Source: Teichococcus coralli (GTDB lineage Bacteria; Pseudomonadota; Alphaproteobacteria; Acetobacterales; Acetobacteraceae). From it: a stretch of 64,000 nt of DNA. The notes below the pieces were generated by a model, which was not told where the DNA came from, did not search any database, and saw only the letters and a list, made by a program, of their open reading frames with translations. Of the stretch, positions 50,255-60,702 are shown piece after piece; within the stretch, counting starts at the first letter, position 1; each line of letters opens with the position of its first letter. The DNA is taken from contig NZ_SNVJ01000010.1 in assembly GCF_009829925.1 (NCBI RefSeq), positions 97,207 through 161,206 on the forward strand, given 5' to 3'. Made by a program: the position numbers and the translations under genes.

Positions 50255-51019
50255 TCAAGCCGTGCGCAGGAAGTAGCGGTAGCGGTAGATCTCCCGCATT
50301 CCCATGGCCTCATAGAGGGCAACGGCCGGCGCGTTGTCGGCCGAGACCTGAAGCCAGCCCGTCACCCCGCCGCGCGCCTGCCCCCAGGCTGCCGCGGCCC
50401 GGAACAGCCGCCGGGCCATGCCCTGGCGCCGAAAGGCAGGGTGCGTCGCGACGTCGAAGAAGCCGAGCAAACGTCCATCCACGGCGACCTGCGCGGCTGC
50501 CGCCGGTTGCCCGTTCGAGGCCCGCAGCAGCATCCAGGCGGCGGGAACCAGCATCATGCCCGCCGCCTGCACCTTTTCCGCCCGTCTTGCCGGCGTCTGG
50601 TGCTCCGCCGTGGCGATCAGTGACAGCCACGCGTCGCTGGGCCGTGCCGCCACCTCGAGCCCGGTCTCCGCCGCCGCGAAACGCTCCAGCGGCCCTGCCA
50701 TGACGCGAGAACCCTTATCGGCGGTATAGCCACGTTCCAGCAGCGCCTCCTCCAGGCCGGGCGGATCCAGCGGCGTCGAGCGGAAACGGACCGGCAGCCC
50801 GGCGCGCCGATAGGCCGCCTCGATCCGATCCAAGCGCAGCGCGAGGCCGGCATCCGGCGCGGGATCGAGCGAACTCACCGCATTGGCCCGCCCCGTGCCG
50901 CCCAGGAAGGCGCGCAGCAGGAATGGCCCGTCGAAAGCGGTACGCAAGGCGGGAACGGCGGTGTGCGACGCCCGCTCCAGCTCCACAACCGAAACACCCT
51001 GCCAAGACTTCCCTTCCAT
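50255..51019 (-). CDS. GNAT-family N-acetyltransferase
   Basis: A 254-residue protein. The C-terminal half is a GNAT domain: acetyl-CoA loop ATHPAFRRQGMARRLFRAAAAWG (R-x2-G-x-A) followed by LQVSADNAPAVALYEAMGMREIYRYRYF. The N-terminal half (VELERASHTAVPALRTAFDGPFLLRA) is a degenerate second GNAT-like domain. The ATG at 51019 has GGAGGAAGG upstream. Substrate unknown; an amino-group donor such as a metabolite or antibiotic is typical. No operon partner. Confidence 0.87.
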   Translation of the reverse strand: MEGKSWQGVSVVELERASHTAVPALRTAFDGPFLLRAFLGGTGRANAVSSLDPAPDAGLALRLDRIEAAYRRAGLPVRFRSTPLDPPGLEEALLERGYTADKGSRVMAGPLERFAAAETGLEVAARPSDAWLSLIATAEHQTPARRAEKVQAAGMMLVPAAWMLLRASNGQPAAAAQVAVDGRLLGFFDVATHPAFRRQGMARRLFRAAAAWGQARGGVTGWLQVSADNAPAVALYEAMGMREIYRYRYFLRTA

Positions 51020-51103
51020 GCGCCTTCCTCCGTCCGGAAAGCCAAGCCTAGCGCGAAGCCGCGTGCCGAAGCCCCGCAGCCCCTGCAATGCGGGACTGCG
51101 CGC

Positions 51104-51135
51104 AAAAAAAAAGCCGGAGGAATAAATCCCCCGGC
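51104..51135 (-). terminator. Intrinsic terminator of rho
   Basis: On the minus strand, GCCGGGGG and CCTCCGGC (51113-51120/51128-51135) form an 8-bp stem with one mismatch and a 7-nt AT-rich loop. It is followed at once by nine T residues (A run at 51104-51112). It lies 87 bases after the rho stop. It is the most classical rho-independent terminator in the window. Confidence 0.85.
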
Positions 51136-51221
51136 CTGCATTCTTCACTCGCCCATTCAGTACTGAAGATCCGCGGAAAAGAAGGAAGTCTGGAAGGATT
51201 CAGACTACCAGCTTCCTCCCC

Positions 51222-52496
51222 TCAGGTATTCATTGCATCGAAGAAATCCTGGTTGGTCTTGCTGTACTTCAGCTTGTCCAGCAGGAACTCCATCGAGTCC
51301 TGAGTGCCCATCGGGTTCAGGATGCGGCGCAGCACCCACATCTTGGTCAGCGTTGCGCGGTCGATCAGCACCTCCTCGCGGCGCGTGCCGGACTTGGTGA
51401 TGTCGATCGCCGGGAACACCCGCTTGTCCGAAAGCTTCCGGTCGAGAATGACCTCGGAGTTGCCGGTGCCCTTGAACTCCTCGAAGATCACCTCGTCCAT
51501 GCGGCTGCCGGTGTCGATCAGCGCGGTGGCGATGATGGTCAGCGAGCCGCCTTCCTCGATGTTGCGCGCCGCGCCGAAGAAGCGCTTTGGCCGCTGCAGC
51601 GCGTTGGCGTCCACGCCGCCGGTCAGCACCTTGCCCGAGGAGGGCACGACGGAATTGTAGGCGCGGCCGAGGCGGGTGATGGAATCGAGCAGGATCACCA
51701 CATCCCGCTTGTGCTCGACGAGACGCTTGGCCTTCTCCAGCACCATTTCCGTCACCTGCACGTGGCGGGTGGCCGGCTCGTCGAAGGTGGAGGCCACCAC
51801 CTCGCCGCGCACGGTGCGCGCCATATCGGTGACTTCCTCCGGCCGCTCGTCGATCAGCAACACGATAAGGAAGACGTCGGGGTGGTTGACGCTGATGCTG
51901 CGCGCGATGTTCTGCAGCATCACCGTCTTGCCGGTGCGCGGCGGCGCCACGACCAGGGCGCGCTGGCCCATGCCGACCGGCGCCACCAGGTCGATCACGC
52001 GGGAGGTGTAATCCTTCTGCACCCCCTTCGCGACACTCTCCGCCTGCGGGTTCTCCATCTTCAGCTGACGCGTCGGATAGAGCGGCGTGAGATTGTCGAA
52101 GTTGATGCGGTGCCGCAGCGCTTCGGGCGGCTCGAAGTTGACGGTGTTGACCTTCAGCAGCGCGAAATAGCGCTCCCCGTCCTTCGGCGCGCGGATCTGG
52201 CCTTCCACCGTGTCGCCGGTACGCAGGCCGAAGCGGCGTACCTGAGCGGGGGAGACGTAGATGTCGTCAGGGCCGGGCAGATAGTTCGACTGCGGCGAAC
52301 GCAGAAAGCCGAAGCCGTCAGGCAGGATTTCCAGCGTGCCGTCGCCGTGGATCGCCTGGTCATTCTCCGCCAGCTGCTTGAGGATCGCGAACATCATGTC
52401 CTGCTTGCGCAGGCTGGAGGCGTTCTCGATCTGCAGGGACTCGGCGAAAGTGAGCAGGTCGGAGGGGCTTTTGGCCTTGAGTTCAGAAAGATGCAT
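51222..52496 (-). CDS. rho: Transcription termination factor Rho
   Basis: A 424-residue hexameric RNA helicase. N-terminal [15 protein letters not shown] domain, then the RNA-binding cold-shock-like fold ([30 protein letters not shown]). The ATPase core has [12 protein letters not shown] (Walker A variant), [13 protein letters not shown] (Walker B), the Q-loop [29 protein letters not shown] and R-loop. It ends [33 protein letters not shown]. It is a full-length short-type Rho without an inserted domain. It is followed by an intrinsic terminator and preceded by a 384-base gap that may hold its autoregulated leader. Confidence 0.98.
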   Translation of the reverse strand: MHLSELKAKSPSDLLTFAESLQIENASSLRKQDMMFAILKQLAENDQAIHGDGTLEILPDGFGFLRSPQSNYLPGPDDIYVSPAQVRRFGLRTGDTVEGQIRAPKDGERYFALLKVNTVNFEPPEALRHRINFDNLTPLYPTRQLKMENPQAESVAKGVQKDYTSRVIDLVAPVGMGQRALVVAPPRTGKTVMLQNIARSISVNHPDVFLIVLLIDERPEEVTDMARTVRGEVVASTFDEPATRHVQVTEMVLEKAKRLVEHKRDVVILLDSITRLGRAYNSVVPSSGKVLTGGVDANALQRPKRFFGAARNIEEGGSLTIIATALIDTGSRMDEVIFEEFKGTGNSEVILDRKLSDKRVFPAIDITKSGTRREEVLIDRATLTKMWVLRRILNPMGTQDSMEFLLDKLKYSKTNQDFFDAMNT

Positions 52497-52880
52497 GGGT
52501 CGGACGCGTTCCGTTCCGGCGGGAAGCAGAGGGACATTTCCGAGGCCACGCAGGAGATTCCGCCTGCAAGGCGGGGCCGCGCGCGCAGTGCGGCCGGCCA
52601 TGTCCCAGATAAGGAGGAGGGAGTCTCGGCGCCAGTCGGGGCATGACGCCCACTTGTCGCCAGGACGGGAAGTGGCGAGACGCTACGAGGAACCTTCCCC
52701 TCCCGTCAATGGTGCAAATGGGCCTTTGGCGAGCTTCGTCAAGCTTTTCCGAAAGTTTTTCCGCCCACAACCGACAGGGGATCGACTGTCGCTGGCATTC
52801 TCCGGCAGCGGCAAGCGGCCGCCCTCTCCCCAAGGGTGGAAGAGCAACCAAGCCGCTGGACAGGGGCTCCGCCGGCGCCG
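52497..52880. other. 384-base gap upstream of rho
   Basis: No gene is convincing here. The stretch 52,710-52,790 (CTTCGTCAAGCTTTTCCGAAAG and TTTTTCCGCCCACAA) is AT-richer than its surroundings and is the likely promoter area for rho. The 52,500-52,670 part is probably its transcribed leader, since rho is often attenuated by Rho itself. I saw no clear DnaA boxes. Confidence 0.4.
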
Positions 52881-53333
52881 TCAGAACGGCTTCACGATCA
52901 CCATGATGACGATCAGAACCAGCAGCACCGTCGGCACCTCGTTCATCGCCCGCCAGTACCGTTCCGAGTGCCGCCGCCGGTCAGCCAGGAAGTCCTTCCG
53001 GGCATATCCGAGATGGTGGTGGAACAGTGTCATGCCGAGGAAACCGGCCATCTTCCCGTGCCACCAGCCGGCGCTCCAGTCCACCACGCCCGGTGTCAGC
53101 ACCAGGGTGGCGCCAAAGATCCAGGCGGCCACCATGGCCGGATTCATGATGCCGCGCAGCAGCCGGCGCTCCATCACCTTGAACAGCTCGCTCTGCGCCG
53201 AACCGGTCTCACTGGTGGTGTGATAGACGTAGAGCCGCGGCAGGTAGAACAGCCCGGCCATCCAGGCGATGACCGAGACCAGGTGCAGCGACTTGGTCCA
53301 GGGATAGAACCCGGCAAGGAAATCCAGGGACAT
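52881..53333 (-). CDS. hemJ: Protoporphyrinogen oxidase HemJ
   Basis: A 150-residue membrane protein with four hydrophobic helices. The HemJ/UPF0093 signature is visible: KSLHLVSVIAWMAGLFYLPRLYVYH with the conserved histidine, ERRLLRGIMNPAMVAAWIFG, WWHGKMAGFLGMTLFHHHLG and RYWRAMNEVPTVLLVLIVIMVIVKPF. It oxidises protoporphyrinogen IX to protoporphyrin IX. Its start shares one base with the stop of the HAD gene (TGATG), which in turn is coupled to hemH, so the last two haem steps are co-expressed. Confidence 0.94.
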   Translation of the reverse strand: MSLDFLAGFYPWTKSLHLVSVIAWMAGLFYLPRLYVYHTTSETGSAQSELFKVMERRLLRGIMNPAMVAAWIFGATLVLTPGVVDWSAGWWHGKMAGFLGMTLFHHHLGYARKDFLADRRRHSERYWRAMNEVPTVLLVLIVIMVIVKPF

Positions 53334-54031
53334 CAGCCGATCCCCAGCAGTCCGGGCAGCTCGGTCATCTGCCGGAAGGGCTCCGCACCCTGCGAGGCCA
53401 GCAGGGCCGGGTGCATCTCCCCGGCATAGGCCAGCACGCGGCAGCCGGCGGCCAGGCCGGCGCGAATGCCGGGCAGGCTGTCCTCCACCACCACGCAGTC
53501 CACCGGCGCCGCGCCGCAGGTCGCCGCCGCGGCCAGATAGAGATCCGGATAAGGCTTGGGCCGGTCCACGTCCTCGAAGGAGAAGGTCCGCCCGCCGAAG
53601 GCCTCCGCCAGCCCAAGCCGCTGCAGCTTGGCCGCCAGTTCGGCGCGCGAGGAGTTGGAGGCGCAGGCGCAGGGCAGGCCGGCCCCGACCACTGCCCGCA
53701 ACGCCGCAGCGGCGCCTTCCACCGCCACCACCTCCACCGCCATCCGCTCGGTCAGGCGGCGCGACATCTCGGCTGGCCAGCTGTCCGGCAGCCGGCCGTA
53801 CTGCGCCTCGATCACCGGCACCATGTCCGGCACCGCGCGGCCGAGGAAAATGCGCCGGCTTTCCTCCGGGGTGATGAACCAGCCACGTTCGGCGAGGTCC
53901 TCCGCCACCACGATGGCGGCCAGTGCCTCGCTGTCGGCCAGAACGCCGTCGCAGTCGAACAGCACGGCGGCGGGACGGCCAGCGGGGCGGCCAGCGGGGC
54001 GGCCAGCGGGAGGGGCAGGCAGCGGGCGCAT
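53333..54031 (-). CDS. HAD-superfamily phosphatase, phosphoglycolate/beta-PGM-like
   Basis: A 232-residue HAD hydrolase. Motif I is VLFDCDGVLADS, motif II lies in CACASNSSRAEL, motif III is the lysine in DRPKPYPDLYL, motif IV is VVVEDSLPGIRAG. It has a helical cap and resembles the YieH/6-phosphogluconate phosphatase and beta-phosphoglucomutase groups. The N-terminus has a proline-rich repeat (AGRP three times) encoded by a 12-base tandem repeat. It sits between hemH and hemJ with one-base TGATG overlaps on both sides. It has no known haem role; substrate not deducible. Confidence 0.9.
   Translation of the reverse strand: MRPLPAPPAGRPAGRPAGRPAAVLFDCDGVLADSEALAAIVVAEDLAERGWFITPEESRRIFLGRAVPDMVPVIEAQYGRLPDSWPAEMSRRLTERMAVEVVAVEGAAAALRAVVGAGLPCACASNSSRAELAAKLQRLGLAEAFGGRTFSFEDVDRPKPYPDLYLAAAATCGAAPVDCVVVEDSLPGIRAGLAAGCRVLAYAGEMHPALLASQGAEPFRQMTELPGLLGIG
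53977..54012 (-). repeat. Three 12-base tandem repeats in the HAD gene
   Basis: GGCCAGCGGGGC occurs twice exactly (53977-53988, 53989-54000) and a third time with two changed bases (54001-54012). It encodes an Ala-Gly-Arg-Pro repeat in the N-terminal tail. Copy-number change would keep the frame. Confidence 0.8.
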
Positions 54032-55122
54032 CAGGCGCCCACCCCGGTCATCAGCGCGCGTGCCCGCGCATGCGGGCAATCGCCGAAGGCCTTCGGGCAC
54101 TGCCGGGCGCCGGCAAAGGAGCAGAGGCGCCGGTCGCCCGCCCGCACCCGCCGCACCAGGTCGGCCAGGGCGGCGATGAAGGCCGGGTCGCTGTTCTGCG
54201 CCGGCACGCGGAAATAGCCGGGCAGGCCGAGCTTGTGCGCCAGCTCGCCATACTCCACGTCCAGCTCCACCAGCGTCTCGGAGTGCTCGGAAACGAAGGC
54301 GATCGGGCAGACCAGCACCGCCGTCCTGTCCTGCGCCGCCTGCTGCAGCGCCGCCTCGGTGGACGGCCCGATCCATTTCTGCGGCGTCACGCGGGACTGG
54401 TAGCAGAGCGCGTGGTCCAGCCCCTCGATGCCGATCCGCTCCATCACCGCTGCCACGCTGCGCTCCACCTGCCACTGGTAGGGGTCGCCGCGCTTGACGA
54501 TGCTTTCCGGCAGCCCGTGCGCCGAGAACAGGATGCGCAGCGGCACGGTGGGCGGCAGCTCCGCGCGCGCCTTCTCATAGGCTGTGCGCACCAGGGTGGC
54601 GGTGGCCTTGGCGAAGCCGTCGTCGGAATGCCAGCAGCACAGCACGCGCGTGGGCAGCAGCAGCCCGATCCGGGCGCAGGCCGCCTCCCAGTCCTCCACC
54701 GAGGAGCCGGTGGTGGTGGTGGAATACTGCGGATAGAGCGGCAGGATCAGGATCTCGTCGGCGCCCCAGGCCTGCACCTCGCGGGCGGCCTCCTCGGCGA
54801 AGGGGTGCCAGTAGCGCATGGCGACAAAGCAGCGCGCCTCCACCGCCTCGTCCGCCAGCGCCGCCTCCAGGGCGCGCGCCTGCTCCTCGGTCAGCTCCAG
54901 CAGCGGCGATTTGCCGCCGAGGATGGCGTAGTTCTCGCTGGCGGCCTTGGTGCGCCGCGCGGCGATGAACCGGCCGAGCCAGGGCCGGATGAAGCCCGGC
55001 ACCCGCAGGATCGCGGGGTCGGTGAAGAGGTTTTCCAGGAAGGGCCGGACCGCCCCGGGGGAATCCGGTCCCCCGAGGTTGAACAGCACGACGGCGAGGC
55101 GGGGACGGGGCTCGGGGGACAT
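54031..55122 (-). CDS. hemH: Ferrochelatase HemH
   Basis: A 363-residue ferrochelatase. NLGGPDSPGAVRPFLENLFTDP opens the protein; ILPLYPQYSTTTTGSS, LFSAHGLPESIVKRGDPYQWQV (metal-binding His) and CPIAFVSEHSETLVELDVEY (catalytic Glu) are the family motifs. It inserts Fe2+ into protoporphyrin IX. The C-terminal LCSFAGARQCPKAFGDCPHAR supplies cysteines like those that hold a 2Fe-2S cluster in alphaproteobacterial and mammalian enzymes. The stop shares one base with the HAD start. It is divergent from grpE. Confidence 0.95.
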   Translation of the reverse strand: MSPEPRPRLAVVLFNLGGPDSPGAVRPFLENLFTDPAILRVPGFIRPWLGRFIAARRTKAASENYAILGGKSPLLELTEEQARALEAALADEAVEARCFVAMRYWHPFAEEAAREVQAWGADEILILPLYPQYSTTTTGSSVEDWEAACARIGLLLPTRVLCCWHSDDGFAKATATLVRTAYEKARAELPPTVPLRILFSAHGLPESIVKRGDPYQWQVERSVAAVMERIGIEGLDHALCYQSRVTPQKWIGPSTEAALQQAAQDRTAVLVCPIAFVSEHSETLVELDVEYGELAHKLGLPGYFRVPAQNSDPAFIAALADLVRRVRAGDRRLCSFAGARQCPKAFGDCPHARARALMTGVGA

Positions 55123-55244
55123 GTGCGGGAGATGCCATGCACAAGCCCGTGGTCAAGCCTCGCCCCGATGAATTCACCGGGTTGCACGGTCTTCCGGCGG
55201 CCGGCGGGGAATGGCAGGATGGCGCCTCGCCGCACGCGCTTTTC

Positions 55245-55276
55245 CTTGTTCTGCCGGTCGCGCCTGCCTAGGTGGG
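55245..55276 (+). promoter_or_regulatory. Candidate heat-shock (RpoH) promoter of grpE
   Basis: CTTG at 55245-55248, then 18 bases, then CCTAGGTGGG (55267-55276). The alphaproteobacterial RpoH consensus is CTTG-N17/18-CyTATnTnnG, and this differs at one defined position. It ends 28 bases before the grpE ATG. Function inferred from sequence and the heat-shock gene downstream. Confidence 0.5.
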
Positions 55277-55304
55277 GGCGTGAACGGCTTTGCAGACCTT
55301 TGAC

Positions 55305-55898
55305 ATGACGGAAAAGAACAACCCCGCGATGAACGACCAGACCCCCGCCCCGGAAACCCAGGCCGACGCCGCCCAGGCGCAGCCCACTCCGGAGCAGCCG
55401 GCCGACACGCTGGCCCGCATCGCCGAGCTCGAGGCCGAACTGGCCCAGATGAAGGATCGCTGGCTGCGCTCCGAGGCCGAGATGCAGAACCTGCGCGCCC
55501 GCACCAGGCGCGAGGTGGAGGATGCCCGCCAGTACGCCGTGCAGAAGTTCGCGCGCGACGTGGTGGAGGCGGCCGACAACCTGCGCCGCGGCCTGGACGC
55601 CCTGCCCCCCCTGCAGGAGGGCGAGGCCGAGCTGCTGACCAAGCTGCGCGGCGGCTTCGAGGGCGTCGAGCGCGCCTTCCTCGCCATGCTGGAGCGCAAC
55701 GGCGTTGTCCGGCAGGACGCCACCGGCAAGCCCTTTGACCCCGAGCTGCACCAGGCCATGGCGCAGCAGCCGCCGCCGGAAGGCGTCGCCGCCGGCACCG
55801 TGCTGCAGTCCTGGACCCCGGCCTGGACGCTGAACGGCCGGCTGCTGAAGCCCGCCATGGTGGTGGTGGCCGGCGAGGGAATCTCCGAGACGGCATGA
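55305..55898 (+). CDS. grpE: Nucleotide exchange factor GrpE
   Basis: A 197-residue GrpE. An acidic, low-complexity N-terminus (residues 1-40) leads to the long coiled-coil helix RIAELEAELAQMKDRWLRSEAEMQNLRARTRREVEDA. The C-terminal beta domain includes GKPFDPELHQAMAQQ and the VLQSWTPAWTLNGRLLKPAMVVVA segment. It releases ADP from DnaK. Start ATG 55305 is chosen, with ATG 55329 as an alternative; neither has a good ribosome-binding site, consistent with a short leader from the candidate RpoH promoter. Overlaps the next gene by 4 bases. Confidence 0.95.
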   Translation: MTEKNNPAMNDQTPAPETQADAAQAQPTPEQPADTLARIAELEAELAQMKDRWLRSEAEMQNLRARTRREVEDARQYAVQKFARDVVEAADNLRRGLDALPPLQEGEAELLTKLRGGFEGVERAFLAMLERNGVVRQDATGKPFDPELHQAMAQQPPPEGVAAGTVLQSWTPAWTLNGRLLKPAMVVVAGEGISETA

Positions 55899-56565
55899 GC
55901 CCGGCGCGCCCGATCCTGCCGGCCGAGCTGCCCGCGCTGCTGGCGCTGAACAACCGCCACGCCCCGGCGGTGAACGCGCTCACCCTGCCGGAGTTCGCCG
56001 CGCTGGCGGAGGGCGCGCTGCTGGCCCTGGCCGCTTGGGAAGACAGGGAAGCCCGGGCGCTGCTGCTGGCCTTCGGACCGGCGGGCCCGGCGCGCGGCCC
56101 GAACCATGCCTGGATCCGCACGCACGCTCCCGGCGCCGCCTATGTGGACCGCATCGTGGTGGACGGACCGGCGCAGGGCCGCGGCCTCGGCCGCGCGCTC
56201 TACGGGGCGCTGGCGGAGCGTGCCGCCGCGTGCGGGCTGGCCGAACTGGGCTGCGAGGTGAACCTCGCCCCGCCTAACCCGGAGAGCCTGGCCTTCCACG
56301 CCCGCCTCGGCTTCCGCCGGCTTGGCGAGGCCACCGACCCGCGCAACGGCAAGCGGGTAGCCTATCTCGGCTGCCCGGCTGCACAATTCTTGCGCAGTGC
56401 GGCAACCTCGCCCTTGTCGGGCGGCGCCCGGCTCAATACATCGCAGTCACAGTCGGCCGGAGCCTCCCTTCCGGGCGACCCCCCTATCACCCGCCTGATG
56501 AGCAAGGGGATGGTTGCGGCGCCACAGGACCGGGCCGCCTCCATCCGCCGCAGAGGAGAACTCGC

Positions 56566-56569
<4 letters not shown>
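55895..56569 (+). CDS. GNAT-family N-acetyltransferase running into the dnaK start
   Basis: A 224-residue frame. Residues 1-165 form a GNAT domain: [26 protein letters not shown] is the acetyl-CoA loop and [19 protein letters not shown] the C-terminal part. The last ~55 residues (after [10 protein letters not shown]) have no family resemblance. They read through what should be the dnaK upstream region, and the stop overlaps the dnaK ATG (ATGA). The start overlaps the grpE stop. Substrate unknown. The tail may be a recent readthrough extension. Confidence 0.8.
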
Positions 56570-58479
<1,910 letters not shown>

Positions 58480-58518
58480 GGCGCCCGGCGGAGTTCGGCT
58501 CCGCGCGCTGACCTGCGG

Positions 58519-58548
58519 GCGCCCGGCTCCGGCGATGGAGCCGGGCGC
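58519..58548 (+). terminator. Hairpin between dnaK and dnaJ
   Basis: A perfect 12-bp stem GCGCCCGGCTCC (58519-58530)/GGAGCCGGGCGC (58537-58548) with a 6-nt loop, followed by ATCTTCGTTCC. It could terminate part of the dnaK transcripts and so set a higher DnaK:DnaJ ratio, or protect the upstream mRNA 3' end. Confidence 0.65.
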
Positions 58549-58583
58549 ATCTTCGTTCCGGAGCTTGGGGGACAGGCCACGTC

Positions 58584-59756
58584 ATGGCCAAGAAGGACTA
58601 CTATGAGACCCTGGGCGTGGCCCGGGATGCGAACGAGGATGAGCTGAAGAAGGCTTATCGCAAGCTCGCGATGAAGTACCACCCGGACCGCAATCCGGGC
58701 GACAAGGGCGCCGAGGCGACGTTCAAGGACCTGAACGAAGCCTACGACGTGCTGAAGGACGCCGAGAAGCGCGCCGCCTATGACCGCTTCGGCCATGCCG
58801 CCTTTGAGGGCGGGGGCGGCGGTTCGGGTGCCGGCGGCTTCAGTGGCGGCCCCTTTGGCGGGGGCGGCTTCGGCGGCGGCGGCTTCGAGGACATCTTTGC
58901 CGAGATGTTCGGCCAGTTCGGTGCCGGCGGTCGTGGCCGCAGCACCGGCGCGGCGGCCGGGCGCGGCGCCGACCTGCGCTATTCCATGGAGGTCTCCCTG
59001 GAGGAGGCCTTTGCCGGCGTGCGCAAGACCATCCGTGTCGCCACCAGCGTGCAGTGCGAGGCCTGCGACGGCACCGGCGCCGAGGGCAAGAGCCAGGCGG
59101 CGCAGACCTGCTCGACCTGCGGCGGCGCCGGCAAGGTGCGGGCGCAGCAGGGCTTCTTCCTGATCGAGCGCACCTGCCCGACCTGCAACGGCACGGGTCG
59201 GGTGGTGAAGAACCCCTGCAAGGTCTGCGGTGGCGCCGGCCGGGTGCAGCGCGAGCGCACGCTCAACGTCACCATCCCGCCCGGCGTGGAGGACGGCACC
59301 CGCATCCGTCTCACCGGCGAGGGCGAGGCCGGGCTGCGCGGCGCCCCTGCGGGCGACCTCTACGTTGACATCAGCATCCGTCCGCACAGCCTTTTCCAGC
59401 GGGATGGCGCCAATATCTACGTCCGCGTGCCGCTGCGCATGACGCAGGCGGCGCTGGGTGGCGCAGTGGAGGTGCCGACCATTGATGGCGGCCGCGCCCG
59501 TGTCACCATTCCCGCCGGTACGCAGACGGGCGACCAGTTCCGCCTGCGCAGCAAGGGCTTTTCCGTGCTGCGTTCGGCGGCGCGGGGCGACATGTATGTG
59601 CAGGTCGCCGTGGAAACGCCGCAGAACCTTTCGGCCCGCCAGCGCGAGCTGCTGGAGCAGTTCGAGAAGGAAGTCGGCCAAGGCGGCAACAGCAGCCCGG
59701 AAAGCGAGGGCTTCTTCGCCAAGGTGAAGGAGTTCTGGGACGGCCTCGGCCGCTGA
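58584..59756 (+). CDS. dnaJ: Chaperone protein DnaJ (Hsp40)
   Basis: A 390-residue type-I J protein. The J domain has [20 protein letters not shown] and the HPD motif (33-35). A Gly/Phe-rich stretch ([20 protein letters not shown]) follows. Four zinc-finger repeats [24 protein letters not shown] and CKVCGGAG precede the client-binding C-terminal domains. It stimulates DnaK ATPase and delivers clients. ATG at 58584. Confidence 0.97.
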   Translation: MAKKDYYETLGVARDANEDELKKAYRKLAMKYHPDRNPGDKGAEATFKDLNEAYDVLKDAEKRAAYDRFGHAAFEGGGGGSGAGGFSGGPFGGGGFGGGGFEDIFAEMFGQFGAGGRGRSTGAAAGRGADLRYSMEVSLEEAFAGVRKTIRVATSVQCEACDGTGAEGKSQAAQTCSTCGGAGKVRAQQGFFLIERTCPTCNGTGRVVKNPCKVCGGAGRVQRERTLNVTIPPGVEDGTRIRLTGEGEAGLRGAPAGDLYVDISIRPHSLFQRDGANIYVRVPLRMTQAALGGAVEVPTIDGGRARVTIPAGTQTGDQFRLRSKGFSVLRSAARGDMYVQVAVETPQNLSARQRELLEQFEKEVGQGGNSSPESEGFFAKVKEFWDGLGR

Positions 59757-59759
59757 GGG

Positions 59760-59860
59760 AAAGCGCCTGGGGGACATGAATTCCCCCAGGCCCCCTTCTT
59801 TTCTTTTTGCCAGATAAAAAGAAGATGGGGGTCCGGGGGAATTCTTTCCCCCGGCCTTTT
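59760..59860. repeat. Long imperfect palindrome, repeat family copy C
   Basis: The left arm (59760-59808: CCTGGGGGACATGAATTCCC, then CCAGGCCCCCTTCTTTTC) and the right arm (59816-59860: AAAAGAAGATGGGGGTCCGG, then GGGAATTCTTTCCCCCGG) pair around a short AT-rich loop. It is followed by CCTTTTTTGG. It starts four bases after the dnaJ stop and ends 24 bases before dapB. It is the same family as 33093-33191 and 35618-35749. Likely terminator for the grpE-dnaK-dnaJ operon. Confidence 0.7.
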
Positions 59861-59884
59861 TTGGCTTCAAAGGGGTTCCCTGCC

Positions 59885-60625
59885 ATGACGCTCCGCATCG
59901 GCATTGCCGGCATTTCCGGCCGCATGGGCAAGCTGCTCGCCGAGGAGGTCGCCGCCGCGGGAGCGGAGCTCGCCGGCGGCATCGGCCGTCTTGGCGATGC
60001 CGCGGGCCTCTTCGCCGGCAGCGATGTGGTGATCGACTTCACCAATGCCGCTGCCGCCGAGGCGCATGCCACCCTTGCCGCGCGGCATGGCAAAGCGCTG
60101 ATCCTCGGTTCCTCCGGCCTGTCCGCGGCGCAGGAGGCGGCCGTGGAGCGCGCGGCGCGGCAGGTGCCGGTGGTCTATGCCGCCAACTTCGCCCCGGGCG
60201 TGAACCTGCTTTTCGCCCTGGCCGAGCGCATGGCCGCGGCCCTCCCCCCCGAGCAGTACGATGCCGAGATCGTCGAGATGCACCACCGCCAGAAGGTGGA
60301 TGCCCCTTCCGGCACCGCCATCGGCCTGGGCCGCGCCGTCGCCCGCGGGCGCAGCAAGACGCTGGAGGAGGTCGGCATGGAAAGCGGCCGCGACGGCCAT
60401 ACAGGTCCCCGCGCCACCGGCCCGATCGGCTTCGCCGCCTTGCGCGGCGGCCAGGTGGTCGGCGAGCACACCCTGCTCTTTGCCGCCGGCAGCGAGCACA
60501 TCGCCCTTACCCACCGCGCCTTCGACCGCCGCGTCTATGCCACCGGCGCGGTCCGCGCCGCGCACTGGGCCGTGCGCCAGCCGCCCGGACTCTACGACAT
60601 GAAGCACGTGCTTGGCATAGGATAA
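59885..60625 (+). CDS. dapB: 4-hydroxy-tetrahydrodipicolinate reductase
   Basis: A 246-residue DapB, lysine/diaminopimelate pathway. NAD(P)-binding GIAGISGRMGKLLAEEV is at the N-terminus, then VVIDFTNAAA, GSSGLSAAQ and NFAPGVNLLFALAE. The catalytic/substrate motif is EIVEMHHRQKVDAPSGTA. VGEHTLLFAAGSEHIALTHRAFDRRVYATGA completes the family pattern. It reduces HTPA to tetrahydrodipicolinate in the cytoplasm. ATG at 59885. The grpE-dnaK-dnaJ-dapB order is common in alphaproteobacteria. Confidence 0.96.
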   Translation: MTLRIGIAGISGRMGKLLAEEVAAAGAELAGGIGRLGDAAGLFAGSDVVIDFTNAAAAEAHATLAARHGKALILGSSGLSAAQEAAVERAARQVPVVYAANFAPGVNLLFALAERMAAALPPEQYDAEIVEMHHRQKVDAPSGTAIGLGRAVARGRSKTLEEVGMESGRDGHTGPRATGPIGFAALRGGQVVGEHTLLFAAGSEHIALTHRAFDRRVYATGAVRAAHWAVRQPPGLYDMKHVLGIG

Positions 60626-60702
60626 GCCGGGCCTTGGCCTCAACCATTTTTCTCCCTTGGCGTTCCTTCGCCTGACCACAAATCTGCCTGAAAGGAGCAG
60701 AG

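Noticed and set aside
52641..52800. Possible oriC near rho/hemJ because the par cluster suggests origin proximity
   Set aside because: The stretch is relatively AT-rich but has no cluster of TTATCCACA-like DnaA boxes. parABS alone does not fix the origin within the window.
53977..54012. Tandem repeat considered as a CRISPR-like array or minisatellite
   Set aside because: It has three contiguous 12-base units without spacers, in frame inside a HAD gene. It is a simple coding repeat.
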